64,000 nucleotides of DNA, taken from Bactrocera neohumeralis (Eukaryota; Arthropoda; Insecta; Diptera; Tephritidae). The notes beneath the pieces are model-generated. The model saw only the letters and a list, made by a program, of their open reading frames with translations, was not told the origin of the DNA and made no database searches. Made by a program: the position numbers and the translations under genes. Every line of letters begins with the position of its first letter. The first letter of the stretch is position 1. The stretch spans positions 7,722,204 to 7,786,203 of the forward strand of contig NW_026089623.1 in NCBI RefSeq assembly GCF_024586455.1. The letters run 5' to 3'. This document shows positions 63,857 through 64,000 of this stretch, piece by piece.

Positions 63857-64000
63857 ACATCACATATGATTGTCGCAACTGCATGATATTTACATCATAT
63901 GTGATAGTCACACATGCCTGAGTTTTACATCACATATGATTGTCGCAACTGCATGATTTTTACATCATATGTGATAGACACACATGCATGATGTTGACAT
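63857..64000 (+). repeat. Tandem repeat of 35-bp half-units in 70-bp dimers, cut by the window end
   Basis: Two full 70-bp units (63857-63926, 63927-63996), nearly identical, plus the start of a third. Each is a dimer of two related 35-bp halves beginning ACATCACATATGATTGTCGC and ACATCATATGTGATAGTCAC. Each half contains the near-palindrome TCACATATGA or TCATATGTGA. It lies 187 bp after the DUF4806 stop codon. Confidence 0.92.

Noticed and set aside
63857..64000. CRISPR-like array at the right edge
   Set aside because: The units are contiguous with no unique spacers, and the surrounding sequence is eukaryotic; it is a tandem repeat.
1..64000. tRNA, rRNA or conserved single-copy host genes
   Set aside because: I scanned for cloverleaf-like tRNA boxes and familiar host protein domains and saw none beyond TE-encoded proteins. 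Only a covariance-model or protein database search could exclude them fully.

Overview
The window reads as a piece of dipteran, probably tephritid fruit-fly, heterochromatin or TE-rich euchromatin. I found no bacterial signals and no recognisable conserved host gene. The sequence is AT-rich, has short (about 60-70 bp) fly-type introns, and holds insect errantivirus-type Gypsy elements, Pao/BEL, R1/LOA/Jockey/RTE-like non-LTR elements, a rosa-type (DD41D-like) mariner, a Helentron helicase and DINE-1/mini-me-like repeats. The tephritid assignment is inference from this TE community (rosa was named from Ceratitis rosa). One 100-N assembly gap lies at 36118-36217.

Region 1 (1-19866) is a nested stack. 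A Jockey copy (minus) enters from the left edge. An RTE-like copy (minus) is split by a Gypsy/errantivirus provirus (3767-19709) with a 5-bp target duplication CGGCG. Inside that provirus, the 5' LTR holds a DDE DNA transposon (4035-8331), which holds a hAT element (5159-7020) with a perfect 8-bp duplication. The gag gene holds an R1-clade non-LTR copy (about 9546-13985, minus), and the integrase gene holds a palindromic rosa mariner (16278-17151).

Region 2 (19867-34365) has a LOA-like fragment, a Myb/SANT-like gene remnant (20856-21480, minus), a deleted RTE copy, a Harbinger-like MITE with TTA duplication (24007-24659) inside a Jockey endonuclease, and an RTE copy (26169-28383, 12-bp duplication) inserted at the stop codon of a Helentron helicase-endonuclease ORF (28393-30395, minus). 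A second errantivirus (30693-34365, minus) follows.

Region 3 (34366-41690) has a perfect-length mariner palindrome (34580-35547), a gypsy integrase fragment running into the gap, a second Myb/SANT-like remnant, a 292-bp inverted repeat enclosing an RTE copy, and a DINE-1/mini-me-like repeat.

Region 4 (41695-53486) is a second deep nest. An RTE copy is split by a Jockey copy (11-bp duplication). The Jockey copy is split in frame by a LOA-like element (5-bp duplication). That element contains a second, opposite LOA-like element, and this one contains a DINE-1-like repeat.

Region 5 (53487-64000) has a Pao/BEL copy (minus) cut by a long-TIR foldback element (55778-56634), a LOA-type RNase H fragment, and then the most interesting part. 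A nearly intact large transposase (60394-62107) is followed by a fully intact six-exon gene for a 257-aa DUF4806-like protein (62545-63670), then a 35/70-bp tandem repeat that runs off the window. These two genes look like a two-gene DNA transposon.
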